The notes: generated by a model from the letters alone, not told the origin. Shown: positions 17,249-27,322, counted from the first letter of the stretch. The stretch: 64,000 nt of DNA from Candidatus Desulfosporosinus nitrosoreducens (GCF_030954495.1 NZ_JAVHUW010000064.1:62001-126000); one strand, 5' to 3'. Numbers and translations are program-made.

Positions 17249-18517
17249 TTACTTGGCAACCGCTCTTAAGGGATCATTTTTAGCTACATTTTTGCTTTTA
17301 ATCATTCCTAACAAAATAACGGCAAACACTAAACCGATTGCTCCAATAACAGTCAAATACGTGAATATGATTTTATACCCTGCGATTCCGGCATGAGAAT
17401 CCATCCAACGTCCAAAAAGGGGATAAATAAAGGCATCCGGTAAAAATCCAATCAAAGATGCCAAACCAACAGCGGCTCCGGTGAAGGAAGAAGGTATCTT
17501 AACCTCATCCACGGTGGCATAATAAATACCACGCATCACATAAACAATTAATCCCAAAACGATCATATTAATAATCACTAATACTAAAAGATTGGGTTTT
17601 CCTGGAATTAACAAAAACAAGCCTAAACTAATAAGCATGACGATAAAACCACAAACAATAATTTTAGTTGCCGAACCAACCTTATCGACAATAATTCCTC
17701 CAACCGGAGCTCCCAAGGTTTGCAGCGCATAGGTGCGTACTAAGCCCAGCAAAGCTGCCAGCGATACCGAGGCGCCAAAAATATCCGTTACGTAGGGTGT
17801 CAGATAGCTCTGGCCTGCAAACATGGTATAGGTACAAAAAATAATGACCCCAATTATCCAAACCACCGGCATTTTGATGGCCCGAATTACACCCGCCCAG
17901 AGTGATTCACTTGTTTCAGAAAGACGTAAATCTTCAAACAAAAGCCAAGTCAAAATTCCGGCAGCCACACACATTAGGGCATAAAGATTGATAACCCAAC
18001 TCAGTCCCAAAACCCCTTCCCCCAGTTTGGCGAACACAAACAAGATGGCCATCCCCACGAAAGTAGAGGCTAATCCCCTGCCGCCTTCAAGAAATCCGAA
18101 TAACCTGCCCTGTTCGGAACTATCGCCTAAATCTCGGGTTGCTTTAATAAGAGCCGGCCAATAGGTGAGTATGGCCGTAACGCCCCAGTAACCATACAAT
18201 AAAATAGTCAATTGATAAGAAGGATATGTCGCTAAATAAAATCCTCCCAGCCCAGTCGCAACATAGGAAATGGCTAACAATTTTCTGGATGATACATGAT
18301 CTGCCAACCAACCGCCGGGAAAGTAACAAAACATCGCAACCAGACCATAAGTGCTGGTCAAAAAACCCAGTTGCTCATTTGTTAATTTCAAGGCAGCTTG
18401 AAGTGGTTTATAATAGGTCATCTGTAAAAGAGGCAATTGATAAATCATACCTGCCCCAATACACAGAATTGCCAGCCGGACCCACTTTTTCAATGATTTC
18501 TCCCCTAAGCTAGCCAT
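17249..18517 (-). CDS. MFS transporter of the corrinoid/MttB operon
   Basis: A 422-residue protein with about twelve hydrophobic segments and the MFS motif GGWLADHVSSRKLL between segments 2 and 3. It most resembles the organophosphate/hexuronate-type branch (GlpT-like symporters). The start follows a good AGGAAGA site. It is encoded 21 bases after the MttB-like gene, so it probably imports that enzyme's substrate or exports the demethylated product. The substrate class cannot be read from the sequence. A terminator follows. Confidence 0.9.
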   Translation of the reverse strand: MASLGEKSLKKWVRLAILCIGAGMIYQLPLLQMTYYKPLQAALKLTNEQLGFLTSTYGLVAMFCYFPGGWLADHVSSRKLLAISYVATGLGGFYLATYPSYQLTILLYGYWGVTAILTYWPALIKATRDLGDSSEQGRLFGFLEGGRGLASTFVGMAILFVFAKLGEGVLGLSWVINLYALMCVAAGILTWLLFEDLRLSETSESLWAGVIRAIKMPVVWIIGVIIFCTYTMFAGQSYLTPYVTDIFGASVSLAALLGLVRTYALQTLGAPVGGIIVDKVGSATKIIVCGFIVMLISLGLFLLIPGKPNLLVLVIINMIVLGLIVYVMRGIYYATVDEVKIPSSFTGAAVGLASLIGFLPDAFIYPLFGRWMDSHAGIAGYKIIFTYLTVIGAIGLVFAVILLGMIKSKNVAKNDPLRAVAK

Positions 18518-18538
18518 GTTCTTCCTCCTTAAAACAGT

Positions 18539-19969
18539 TTAGAGCATGCTATTAATGAGCTCAATTTTAAAGCCTTTTCCAACTAAATAGTCAACAAGCT
18601 GTTTCTGGACATCTTCCGGCAATTCAGGTTTGACATAACTATCTAACATAGCTTTCTTCTTATTTTCGATGTTTTCAATTATTTTCTTATTAGGGTCATC
18701 CTCTATAGCTTCTCTAAGGCTAATACTGGGAATGAAAGGTTCTTTTCGGCAATTCAGCATAGTATGCATGGAAGTAAGAAACTCTCCGGCCGGTCCCACT
18801 TCTTTAATCACATCCACAGCCAGCGTATCCTTATTAACTGCTACACCGGAAAGGAAACGTTTCACCATTCCGATGATTTCCAAATCAACAATGAATTTCT
18901 CGTAGGAAAACGATACATAACCATCCATCACCCCGGCACTATGAATAATATAATTCATGTTTGCCTGATGAGTTGCCAGGAAGACCATCATGCCTTCATA
19001 AGCACTTTGTACGGATAAAGATTTAGCGTCGGTCAGCGTTCCGCCACCCCGGCAAGGAAGATTATAGGCCTTAGCCAAGCGGGCACAATAAACCGCACAT
19101 AAAGCACTCTCAGGAGCTCCGATGGCTATACCTCCCGATTTCATGTCAGCCGTCGTCGATGCTGATCCATAAATCACCGGGGTTCCTTCTTTTAACATTT
19201 GAGCAGCCGCAATGCCCGCCAAAGTTTCCGCATTGGCCAAAGCAATAGTTCCGGCCAGAGTCACAGGGCCAGTGGTTCCTGCCATTGTTGCGGGAGTTAA
19301 AATGACCGGCTGCCCATATTTAAGATAAACCAACATTGTTTCAAGCATCGTTTTATCATATTGAAGCGGACTGGTCGTACTGACGATGGTTGCGATTCTT
19401 GGTTTGGCTTTCAGCTTATCTTTACCGCCAAAAACAATCCCCAGCATATCCATTGTCTGTTCCGTCATTTCAGTTCCGCCTAAATAGCCCTGCAAAGTTT
19501 TATCAGAATAGTTTAGTGCTGTTAACATCATAATGGGGAAATAAGTTCCGCTGACCAGATCTTCCGGCTCGACAATAACACCGCCATTGGCCTTAAAGTA
19601 GTCACTTTGCTGGATAAGTTTCACAAAATTTATATAGTCCTCTTTCGTAACCTCTCGCTTCGTCCCATCAAGTTCCACTATTTTGGACATCCCATAACCA
19701 CCAGGAACACAGTTAACTTCGTCACCACCTATCAGCATGTCATATTTCGGATTTCTGGCATATATTTTGAATTCACTTGGGGCTTTGGCAAGCCAATCCA
19801 TGACCTGACGCTCGCTAAAAAATGCTGTTTTTCCTTCGACCCTTACACCATTCTGTTTAAGAGCCTCTAAAACTTCAGGGTGATGAAATATTACCCCACA
19901 CTGTTCTAAGATTTCCATAGAAGCTTCATGAATTTGTCTTAAATCGTCATCCATTTTCATACGTTCCAT
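18539..19969 (-). CDS. MttB-superfamily methyltransferase, glycine betaine MtgB-like organisation
   Basis: A 476-residue MttB-family protein. The core reads GTTGPVTLAGTIALANAETLAG, and the pyrrolysine-equivalent loop GGGTLTDAKSLSVQ has ordinary codons. Length and gene order (corrinoid protein, MtgA-like, MttB-like) match the non-pyrrolysine glycine betaine system known in Desulfitobacterium hafniense. It should methylate the Co(I) corrinoid protein encoded at 20888-21520. Glycine betaine is a reasonable but unproven substrate; proline betaine, carnitine or butyrobetaine are alternatives used by relatives. A GGAGG site precedes the ATG. Confidence 0.9.
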   Translation of the reverse strand: MERMKMDDDLRQIHEASMEILEQCGVIFHHPEVLEALKQNGVRVEGKTAFFSERQVMDWLAKAPSEFKIYARNPKYDMLIGGDEVNCVPGGYGMSKIVELDGTKREVTKEDYINFVKLIQQSDYFKANGGVIVEPEDLVSGTYFPIMMLTALNYSDKTLQGYLGGTEMTEQTMDMLGIVFGGKDKLKAKPRIATIVSTTSPLQYDKTMLETMLVYLKYGQPVILTPATMAGTTGPVTLAGTIALANAETLAGIAAAQMLKEGTPVIYGSASTTADMKSGGIAIGAPESALCAVYCARLAKAYNLPCRGGGTLTDAKSLSVQSAYEGMMVFLATHQANMNYIIHSAGVMDGYVSFSYEKFIVDLEIIGMVKRFLSGVAVNKDTLAVDVIKEVGPAGEFLTSMHTMLNCRKEPFIPSISLREAIEDDPNKKIIENIENKKKAMLDSYVKPELPEDVQKQLVDYLVGKGFKIELINSML

Positions 19970-19990
19970 AAAAAAACCTCCCTATTATGT

Positions 19991-20785
19991 TTATTCATAT
20001 AAACCTTTTCTGTAAGCGGTCAAATAATTCATACAATAGGAATCCTGACCAAGCAGCGCCTGGGATGCATAGATATTTCCCATCATTCCTTTATCGGTCG
20101 GGTTTAAGATATAACTATCCATACCAACCGTATTCGTTTGGGTTACAAACATACGATTCAGGTAGTTACGATTGGGAAGTCCATAGGATATATTGCTAAG
20201 TCCGCAAGTCATGTGAACGTTGGGATACATTTTTTTCACTGCCCTAATAGTTTCCAGAACTTCAAGCCCTGCTGAGGCGACAGCACTAATCGGCTTAACT
20301 AAGGGATCAAAATATATATCGTTTTCCGGCACTCCGGCCTCGGTTAATTTGGCATACAAGCTTTTAACGACTTTCATACGATCTTTCGCAGTATTAGGCA
20401 TACCTGTATCGTCCATACACAAGGCCACGATTTTAGTTTTAAACTTAACCACCAAGGGTAAGATAGTGTTAAAGCGTTCTTTCTCGTCTGAAATAGAGTT
20501 GAGCATAGGCTGGCCAAATTTACACAAAGCTAATCCGGCTGCGATAGCTTGGGGATTAGGACTGTCTATACACAAAGGAGCTTCCACAGCCTCCTGAATA
20601 GTGTTCACCAACCATGCCATGGACTCTACTTCATTTGCCATGGTCCCACAGTTAACATCGACATAGTCGGCTCCTGCCGCTACTTGATCTTTAGCAATCT
20701 GCCTGATATACTCGGCATCTCTTTTTTCTAACGCCTCTTTAATTGCTTTGCGGCTGGAATTAATCAATTCACCGATAATAAGCAC
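19991..20785 (-). CDS. Methyltetrahydrofolate:corrinoid methyltransferase (MtgA-like)
   Basis: A 264-residue pterin-binding TIM-barrel protein beginning VLIIGELINSSRK. I use the GTG at 20785, which follows TTTGGAGG by six bases, rather than an upstream ATG that would add 21 unmatched residues; the homologue at the window start begins at the same place. Motifs VDVNCGTM and DPLVKPIS line the folate site of the MtgA/AcsE family. It would move the methyl group from the corrinoid protein to tetrahydrofolate. It sits between the corrinoid and MttB-like genes with short gaps (102 and 21 bases). Confidence 0.93.
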   Translation of the reverse strand: MLIIGELINSSRKAIKEALEKRDAEYIRQIAKDQVAAGADYVDVNCGTMANEVESMAWLVNTIQEAVEAPLCIDSPNPQAIAAGLALCKFGQPMLNSISDEKERFNTILPLVVKFKTKIVALCMDDTGMPNTAKDRMKVVKSLYAKLTEAGVPENDIYFDPLVKPISAVASAGLEVLETIRAVKKMYPNVHMTCGLSNISYGLPNRNYLNRMFVTQTNTVGMDSYILNPTDKGMMGNIYASQALLGQDSYCMNYLTAYRKGLYE

Positions 20786-20887
20786 TGTTTTTCCTCCAAA
20801 CTCAAAATTTTTATATATAATTTGACGAACTCCTGATGTCTGATACAAAATTCAGGGCCTTAGGGACATAATTTCAGCTTAATAATT

Positions 20888-21520
20888 TTAGCTTAACAAG
20901 TTTTCACACAACTCTTTGGCAGCCATAGCATCGTTGGCATAGCCATTGGCTCCAATCTCCTTGGCAAAACTCTGAGAAACGGGTGCCCCACCCACAAGAA
21001 TCTTAAGACCATCACGTAAACCCACTTCTTGCAAAGCATTAATTGTTTCTTTCATGGCCGGCATAGTGGTTGTTAATAAAGCAGATAAACCAACAATTTG
21101 TGGCTTATGCTCTTTTACCGCTTCCACAAACTTCTCAGCGGGAACATCCACACCCAAGTCAATGACCTTAAAACCACCGCTTTGCAGAATCATGACTACC
21201 AGATTCTTACCAATATCATGCAAATCTCCTTTTACAGTTCCCATTAAAACAGTGCCCTTGGACGGGACATCGGAATCCGCAATCAAGGGTTTAACTAATT
21301 CTAAACCAGTATGCATAGATTTAGCCGCCATCATAACTTCAGGGACAAACATCTCTCCTGCTTTGAATTTTGGCGCTACGATGTTCATCCCCTCAATAAG
21401 TCCTTTGTTGATAATTTCTAAAGGGTCAACACCATTATCGATTAATTGTTTGGTAAGGTTCGCCACGGTACTAAAATCGCCTCTAAATACCGAATCTGCT
21501 AATTTACTAAAATCATTCAT
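20888..21520 (-). CDS. Methyltransferase corrinoid protein (MtgC-like)
   Basis: A 210-residue corrinoid protein with the cobalt ligand at His101 in GDLHDIGKNLV. The ATG at 21520 is nine bases after AAGGAGG; an upstream ATG at 21604 would add 28 residues not found in paralogs. It is the first gene of the corrinoid / MtgA-like / MttB-like / MFS operon and shuttles the methyl group between the other two enzymes. It differs enough from the other three corrinoid proteins to suggest separate partners rather than recent duplication. Confidence 0.93.
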   Translation of the reverse strand: MNDFSKLADSVFRGDFSTVANLTKQLIDNGVDPLEIINKGLIEGMNIVAPKFKAGEMFVPEVMMAAKSMHTGLELVKPLIADSDVPSKGTVLMGTVKGDLHDIGKNLVVMILQSGGFKVIDLGVDVPAEKFVEAVKEHKPQIVGLSALLTTTMPAMKETINALQEVGLRDGLKILVGGAPVSQSFAKEIGANGYANDAMAAKELCENLLS

Positions 21521-21713
21521 CAATAAATACCTCCTTGTATTTGTTAGTAATAATCCTTGCTTAACCAATGAATCATTGCTTAGGTACACAATAACATGAA
21601 GCAATAGTTATTTGTTCGATACATTTATGTATGTTTAAACACATTCCTGCAAATTTTCGAAAAATTTGCTACCTTTAATATGAATCCGGAAAATAAGCAA
21701 ATTAAAACTCCAG

Positions 21714-21758
21714 ACAAAAAAATCACCCCCTGCGTCTGGTCTAAAACGCGGGGGGTGT
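21714..21758 (-). terminator. Terminator of aldo-keto reductase gene
   Basis: On the minus strand ACGCGGGGGGTG-type sequence pairs around a ten-base loop with CACCCCCTGCGT's complement, and seven T follow. It lies about 100 bases past the stop at 21863. A second small hairpin (AACCCGC/GCGGGTT) lies just before it. Confidence 0.85.
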
Positions 21759-21862
21759 CACTGTCTGGAAAACCCGCATGAGCGGGTTAGGTCACTATTC
21801 AGGTTAATCTTAAGAATATTGAGAAGTCAGGCAGTCAATTATTTTGACCCGGGATAGCCCGC

Positions 21863-22993
21863 TTACCTTTTGGGTGGGTAAGCAGTGCTCATGAATTCAG
21901 AGTGAACCTTTTCCAATAATTCGGGTATTTCCAGCGCCTGAGGGCATTGGCCTGTACAGATTCCACAGGACACACATTGATCCGCACCGGAACCCGCAGG
22001 TACTAAGCTGCTTTGATAGACTGCAGTGTCGATCACGTGTGCTTTCATAAGCTGCTGACTGTTGTAAAGCTTAAAGATTTCAGGAATTGCTACTCCTTGG
22101 GGACAGGGCATACAGTACCTGCAACCGGTACAGCCAATGCTCTTTTTGGCTTCATACGCCTCACGAATCTTGACAATCAAATTCAGGTCTGCTTCTGACA
22201 TAACATTAGGAGCCGCTTGTTCAAAAATCTTCAGATTATCCTTTAGCTGCTGCAAAGAGCTTGTACCGCTTAAAATCACAGACACTTCAGGCATGTTGTA
22301 CAGCCATCTAAAACACCACTCTACCAGCGATCGCTTTTCAGAATAGTGATCCAATAAATCCTGCGCCTCCTGGGGAACAGTATTTAAGATATAGCCTCCT
22401 CTAAGGGGTTCCATGATAACTGCCGCCAAGCCCTTATTGGCCGCATATTTTAGACCCTCAACCCCAACTTGTTGCTTCACATCCAGTATATTAAGCTGAA
22501 TTTGGGCCATCTCCCAATCATAGGCGTCGACAATTTCCTTAAATGCCTCTAAAGTATTGTGAATAGAAAAAGCTTTATGGGCTATTTTCCCTTTTTCCAG
22601 CATTTTATCTAAGAAAGTAAAGCCATCAAATTGTTTAACCTTCTCCCAATTGCTGTGATTCATATTGTGCAGAAGATAGACATCAATATGATCCGTGCCC
22701 AGGCGCACCAATTCTTCGTCTAAATATTTTTCGAAATCTTCATGTTTCGTTATATTCCAAATAGGGCTTTTCGTCGCTAAATAAATTTTGTTCCGATAAC
22801 CGTCTTTTAAAGCCTTTCCTGTTATAACCTCACTGTCTTTATAAACAAAGGCAGTATCAAGATAATTCACCCCATTGTCAATGGCATAACGCACCATTGC
22901 AATGGCTTCTTTTTCAGCAGCTGGAAATCGCATACAGCCAAGTCCGAATCTGGAGACTTTCATCCCCGTTTTGCCATATTGCACATATTCCAT
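21863..22993 (-). CDS. Aldo-keto reductase with C-terminal 4Fe-4S ferredoxin-like domain
   Basis: A 376-residue protein. The N-terminal barrel starts MEYVQYGKTGMKVSRFGLGCMRFP and has the aldo-keto reductase residues DTAFVY and the histidine in LLHNMNH. The C-terminal part carries two cysteine clusters, CTGCRYCMPCP and CVSCGICTGQCP, typical of the iron-sulfur subgroup of putative oxidoreductases in anaerobes. The ATG at 22993 follows an AAGGTG site; the longer frame from 23068 would add unmatched residues. It is monocistronic with its own terminator. Electron donor and substrate are unknown, and the family has no single reaction. Confidence 0.9.
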   Translation of the reverse strand: MEYVQYGKTGMKVSRFGLGCMRFPAAEKEAIAMVRYAIDNGVNYLDTAFVYKDSEVITGKALKDGYRNKIYLATKSPIWNITKHEDFEKYLDEELVRLGTDHIDVYLLHNMNHSNWEKVKQFDGFTFLDKMLEKGKIAHKAFSIHNTLEAFKEIVDAYDWEMAQIQLNILDVKQQVGVEGLKYAANKGLAAVIMEPLRGGYILNTVPQEAQDLLDHYSEKRSLVEWCFRWLYNMPEVSVILSGTSSLQQLKDNLKIFEQAAPNVMSEADLNLIVKIREAYEAKKSIGCTGCRYCMPCPQGVAIPEIFKLYNSQQLMKAHVIDTAVYQSSLVPAGSGADQCVSCGICTGQCPQALEIPELLEKVHSEFMSTAYPPKR

Positions 22994-23257
22994 GCACTTC
23001 ACCTTCTTTCCATGATTTCTTTGGGGAGGGGTTTTTAAACCGGAGTTTTCCAAAACGCCTCTGCACAATTCCTATTGTATATTTTCGAGTACACTCGAAG
23101 TCAATAGCATCCGCGGATAATCAAGGCAACAAAGTAAAATGTTTTCACACAGCTGCCTAAAATGCCGAACTGGACCTTAGATCCTCTCTGCATATAATTA
23201 GAAACAAAAAGACAAAATGACTAAAGACATAAATAATAACTATTTGAGGTTTGAAAA

Positions 23258-23794
23258 ATGCCGGATTATCATGTTCTCCTAGCAATGGCTTCCGTGATCA
23301 TTACCTGGAAATGGGGAGATTGGCGAAACTGGAAACAATATTACTCGACAATTTTGTATCTAATAATCGGGGACCTATCTTGTGTTTTGCTGACAACAAA
23401 TAAAACCCTCTGGCAATTTGAATCGCCGACTATCAGCAATGATTTTTCCGAATTTCTGATTGCTTTTATATGTTTCCCCTGTACATGTCTTGTTTTTTTT
23501 GCCCTTTACGCGAAAGTTCAAAGCTACCGAAAAACAGTATATATTTCTCTCTTCTTCCTCTTTTGCGCCACATTATACACTTCCATTGAGTGGCTTTCAT
23601 TTAAGCTGGGGTTCATTACTTACCATAACGGCTGGAGCCTTTACTGGTCCTTTGGCCTTAATTTTATAATGTTCCCACTTCTTTTACTGCATTACAAAAA
23701 GTCACTTTTAGTTTGGCCTCTATCTCTTATTTTAGCAGCTGCAATGATATACTGGTTTGATTTGCCCTTTAATATGTTTAACGTAATCAAGTAA
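23258..23794 (+). CDS. CBO0543-like polytopic membrane protein
   Basis: A 178-residue protein with about five to six membrane segments and a conserved-looking WKWGDWRNWKQYYSTILYLI opening, as in the CBO0543 family of spore-forming Firmicutes. The start follows GAGG by eight bases. No catalytic motif is visible. It is followed after 100 bases by a second membrane protein gene in the same direction, suggesting a pair. A sporulation or germination link is known only by taxonomic distribution; function unknown. Confidence 0.75.
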   Translation: MPDYHVLLAMASVIITWKWGDWRNWKQYYSTILYLIIGDLSCVLLTTNKTLWQFESPTISNDFSEFLIAFICFPCTCLVFFALYAKVQSYRKTVYISLFFLFCATLYTSIEWLSFKLGFITYHNGWSLYWSFGLNFIMFPLLLLHYKKSLLVWPLSLILAAAMIYWFDLPFNMFNVIK

Positions 23795-23894
23795 TTAGTC
23801 CAACGGAACAGCCCTAGAAAACAGGCTGTCTTTGCTGATTTAACTTTAGCTATGAGTTTATCGCAGTCAGAGAACTTCTCAAGGAGACTCAAGC

Positions 23895-24749
23895 ATGAAT
23901 TCAACATTTTGGACAAATACAATATGGTTCCTCTTACTATTTATCACCAGCATTTTTACTAATATTTTAATCCTGCACAAAACTAAGAAGGTTAAATTTA
24001 CCATTACCTTTCTTTTTTCTATCATCGGCTTTTCATTCTTACTAGAAGCAATTTTAGTGCTGGGCTTACATGCCTACAGTTATTATCCTAAATTATTCAG
24101 GGATTCTTACCTGGACATAATTTTTGGAAATTACTTTTCGCAAATATCAGTGTCTTCAACCGCCTTATTCCTGGCTGTTTACGATCTTTCATATATTTGG
24201 TACTGCATTTTTAGTTTAATCTATTTCATATTGGATATTCTCTTTGTCAAACTAGGGATCTATGAACATTTCTGGTATAAATCTATCTATACGATTTTTG
24301 GCTTCATTATTTTCTCGCTGATAATCAGAAAATGGTATAAACTAATCAAATACTCCAACAAAGGTCTGGTTCATTATTTTTCACTTTACTTTAGCGTTGC
24401 TTCAGTCAGTACGTTTACCATTTTTCTCAGTCAACGATTATTGGGCATACAGCTCTTACAGAGCAAACTATTTTTTACGGACATGAACAAAAACAACACA
24501 TCCTCCGGATTTGTTTACCAATTTATTATCATTAACTTTTTTATATTTTTATATAAAGCCAAACTAAACCGGCTTATAAAAACATTAGCTTTATCCTGTT
24601 TGTTTTTTGCTCAATATTTAGTGTATAAAGCAGGTTATATTTATATCCACAACGGCTTGTTTTTCCTAGTTACATCCATTGATTTGTTTGGCTGTTATTT
24701 TTGGGTCGCCCTCTTTGACAAATTGCTGTCAAAACAAACAACTACTTAA
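23895..24749 (+). CDS. Hypothetical polytopic membrane protein
   Basis: A 284-residue, very hydrophobic protein with about eight membrane segments and a short charged middle (KLFFTDMNKNNTSSGF). AAGGAG lies seven bases before the ATG. I do not recognise a family with certainty; it resembles the second member of CBO0543-type pairs in size and hydrophobicity. Low GC and phenylalanine/isoleucine-rich codons set it apart from the enzyme genes nearby. Confidence 0.65.
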   Translation: MNSTFWTNTIWFLLLFITSIFTNILILHKTKKVKFTITFLFSIIGFSFLLEAILVLGLHAYSYYPKLFRDSYLDIIFGNYFSQISVSSTALFLAVYDLSYIWYCIFSLIYFILDILFVKLGIYEHFWYKSIYTIFGFIIFSLIIRKWYKLIKYSNKGLVHYFSLYFSVASVSTFTIFLSQRLLGIQLLQSKLFFTDMNKNNTSSGFVYQFIIINFFIFLYKAKLNRLIKTLALSCLFFAQYLVYKAGYIYIHNGLFFLVTSIDLFGCYFWVALFDKLLSKQTTT

Positions 24750-24880
24750 TACCATAACTAATCTCAACTTCTCTGCTTTCAGTGATTAACCAAGCAATTA
24801 TCATAAGCACTTAATTAATTCAATAATGCCTTTTTAGCCGAATGTTTCCGTACTCAAAAGAGTGCCTAATAACAGGCTAT

Positions 24881-25468
24881 TTAAGGACTTGTAGTTATTT
24901 TTATATTTTCCTCAGACACTTCAACCTTGTCTATCTTCCAAGTTCCTTTCTCTTTTTTAACCAGCAGCGTGTAAGTTGTACTGAAAGGCGTTCCTTGGCT
25001 AATTCTAGTTTTCTTACTGTTCTTTTTGTTAAGTTCTTTAAAGTATTTGTCATCGGCATTGAGCAGAGAGGTCATTATCTTATAAACCACCTCAGCTTGT
25101 TCCCGGTCCGCGCTGAAAATAATCGAAAGGAATTCACAATTTTCATATTTGGACTTGATTTTGTTCTCTTTGAACAGTTTTATCGTGCTTTGCTCATCAT
25201 TGTTCTTGATAAGCTCTATCAGATAGTCAACTGTGTAAAAATAATACTCTGCCCTGCCGTCCAAATGTTCAAAATCCCGTTCAGTTAAGGCTTGCGCAAA
25301 ATTCCTGGCCAGCTCTTTTACTGTTTCTTCCTCTGAAGTAGCCATAATATTCTCCTCCTCCTTGTCGACTGGTTCGTAGTTGTCATTGATACTTCTATCC
25401 GGAGCAGGAGCAGGCTGAGATTCTTGGATTACAGTCAAGAACTTTTTTATAATATCCATCTTACTCAT
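24881..25468 (-). CDS. Hypothetical soluble protein, possible NTF2-like domain
   Basis: A 195-residue charged protein without signal peptide or membrane segment. The C-terminal two thirds (about 45-195) alternate a helical region with a strand-rich end (FSTTYTLLVKKEKGTWKIDKVEV) that resembles SnoaL/DUF4878-type NTF2 folds. The ATG at 25468 has a GAGGGAG site; an internal ATG at 25345 follows AAGGAGGAG and could also start translation. The proline/alanine-rich linker before it supports a two-part protein. Function unknown. Confidence 0.7.
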   Translation of the reverse strand: MSKMDIIKKFLTVIQESQPAPAPDRSINDNYEPVDKEEENIMATSEEETVKELARNFAQALTERDFEHLDGRAEYYFYTVDYLIELIKNNDEQSTIKLFKENKIKSKYENCEFLSIIFSADREQAEVVYKIMTSLLNADDKYFKELNKKNSKKTRISQGTPFSTTYTLLVKKEKGTWKIDKVEVSEENIKITTSP

Positions 25469-25839
25469 GTTTCTCCCTCTTTCACAGTCCTTAAATTAAT
25501 TCAAGCTTATATAGCCTATGAACAAAGAGAGATCCCGGCAACTTGGACAAAATCGGCTTTTTAATTTTAATAGAAAAGGTCTCAAGGGAAAATTCTAGGC
25601 GTCTACTGACAATGCCTGGTTCATGCATAGGATCTTTTCCCTCTCAAGGCTTGGTCGGTTATCATTGCCGACTTAGGGTCAATGAGCGACCTAAGTAAAA
25701 TTGAAGCAAGTCTGTTGATCATTCCTGATAAAGCCACAACTGCCAGTCTGTGTTCAACTGATCTGACATGAATTTTGATTTTCAGCAAAACAAAAGGCTT
25801 CCAGAAATTAGCTCCGGAAGCCTTTTGCTTAATTATTCG
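25469..25839. other. Gene-free spacer
   Basis: These 371 bases hold the dms-operon terminator at 25784-25830 and the upstream region of the hypothetical gene at 24881-25468. I see no RNA gene or coding region in the rest. Confidence 0.55.
25784..25830 (-). terminator. Terminator of dmsABC-like operon
   Basis: CAAAAGGCTTCC pairs perfectly with GGAAGCCTTTTG around a 13-base loop, ten bases after the dmsC stop. A TTTTG stretch follows on the minus strand. Confidence 0.8.
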
Positions 25840-26712
25840 TTAATTTAACCCTATCATTATTGAAACCGCAGACCCGTAGAAAACATAACGACCAATGAAC
25901 TCTCCCATAAAAATCAGAACCAGTGCCCCATAAACCCAATTTTGAAAAGCCGTCTTTTTCCCTATTTGTCTGATCGCGTAAAAGAGGAGTCCTGCTCCGA
26001 CCAGAGATATTAGACCTCTCAAGATCAGGAGGAAAACATAACTTCCGGTTAGAAGCTGGGACGAGGCCTGAGCCGCTGCATCCCCGTTGGCCAGACCGTT
26101 AATATAGACAGGCAGATAGACAAGAGGAAGAATTACGGCAGCGCCGGCAATTATATTTACCTTCTTTAGTTGAGCTATCACTGAAGAGGAAACTTCAGTT
26201 CCTTTTGACGCATAGGCAATCATGGCCGCGGCACCTAAACTGCCCAAGGCGAGCATGGCCCCGTAAAAGGCAATATAGGTATTAACATTCGTCCAAGCCG
26301 GGCGCACGGAATGGCTATAAATATTAACCATACTAAAAACAGCCGCTAACCCGATTAAGGAAGTGATCCAGCCCAAGGCACTCGCGTTGTTTTTTTGGTA
26401 GCTCCTGTAGCTTGCAAACCAAAAAACTAAAAAGCCGCCTGCCGTTAAAATTTCCCGGCTGAGCCAGGATGAAGCTAAATTAAGAATGGAACGGTATGCT
26501 CCCGAAGGTGTTCCTAAATGAAACAGGGAAAAGATCAAGGACAATACCATCAGCACTCCCACCGCTTTAAAACCGGGGTTTGTCAATTTCACGGCCATGG
26601 GAGCATCTTGCTTTGTCAAAAAAGCGCGCACAAAGACAAGGATGATAAAACTGCCAATGGCCAATTGGCTGATAAGGGTAAACATCATTAAAGGCCATTC
26701 TTCAGCAAACAT
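25840..26712 (-). CDS. dmsC: DmsC-like membrane anchor of molybdopterin oxidoreductase
   Basis: A 290-residue protein with eight predicted membrane segments and no signal peptide, as in DmsC. The segment FHLGTPSGAYRSILNLASSWLSREIL is typical, with the histidine that contacts the quinol site. It anchors the DmsAB pair and oxidises menaquinol. An AAGGGGGG site precedes the ATG. It follows dmsB after 44 bases. Confidence 0.9.
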   Translation of the reverse strand: MFAEEWPLMMFTLISQLAIGSFIILVFVRAFLTKQDAPMAVKLTNPGFKAVGVLMVLSLIFSLFHLGTPSGAYRSILNLASSWLSREILTAGGFLVFWFASYRSYQKNNASALGWITSLIGLAAVFSMVNIYSHSVRPAWTNVNTYIAFYGAMLALGSLGAAAMIAYASKGTEVSSSVIAQLKKVNIIAGAAVILPLVYLPVYINGLANGDAAAQASSQLLTGSYVFLLILRGLISLVGAGLLFYAIRQIGKKTAFQNWVYGALVLIFMGEFIGRYVFYGSAVSIMIGLN

Positions 26713-26756
26713 CTTAAATTGGCCCCCCTTTCGTCACTTAAAAAAAGTCTTTTGCT

Positions 26757-27308
26757 CTACTTCAGCGCTTCTTTGTTTGCTTTAATGGTAAGCGATGGAT
26801 GAGTCATCGTTGAAGAAGGTAAAGGTTTAATATCCGCCAGAGCCCCATACTTCTTACGCAGTTCCTCAATATCGCCAAATTGGAGCGCTCTCATCTGACA
26901 GGCGGCGACACATGCCGGTTCTTCGCCTTTATCCAGCAAATCCGCACAGAAGGTGCATTTCCCCACCTTACCCAACTTTTCGATATACTGAGGCTCACCA
27001 TAAGGGCAAGACCAGGTGCAGAGACGGCAGCCGATGCATTTATCGGGATCATGCATAACAATACCGTCTTTTTCACGTTTATATAACGCCCCCGTCGGAC
27101 AGTTTGGAGCACACTTAGGTTGAGCACAGTGATTGCAGGCAATAGAGAGGTTATATTCCCAGGGATTGGGGAATTTTCCGCCTTCAAAACTATAAACTTT
27201 GCGGAAAAGAGTCCCGGCATCTAAATTATTTTTATCCTTGCAGGCAATCTGACAAACTTTACACCCGCTGCATACGGTCATGTCATAATAAAATCCGAGC
27301 TGCGCCAT
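26757..27308 (-). CDS. dmsB: DmsB-like four-cluster ferredoxin subunit
   Basis: A 183-residue protein with four cysteine groups: CSGCKVCQIACKD, CNHCAQPKCAPNCPTG, CIGCRLCTWSCPYG and CTFCADLL with CVAACQMRALQFG. This matches the electron-transfer subunits of DMSO-reductase-family enzymes and should hold four 4Fe-4S clusters. It links the DmsC quinol site to the DmsA cofactor. It lies 14 bases after dmsA. Confidence 0.94.
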   Translation of the reverse strand: MAQLGFYYDMTVCSGCKVCQIACKDKNNLDAGTLFRKVYSFEGGKFPNPWEYNLSIACNHCAQPKCAPNCPTGALYKREKDGIVMHDPDKCIGCRLCTWSCPYGEPQYIEKLGKVGKCTFCADLLDKGEEPACVAACQMRALQFGDIEELRKKYGALADIKPLPSSTMTHPSLTIKANKEALK

Positions 27309-27322
27309 TTTTCTTCACATCC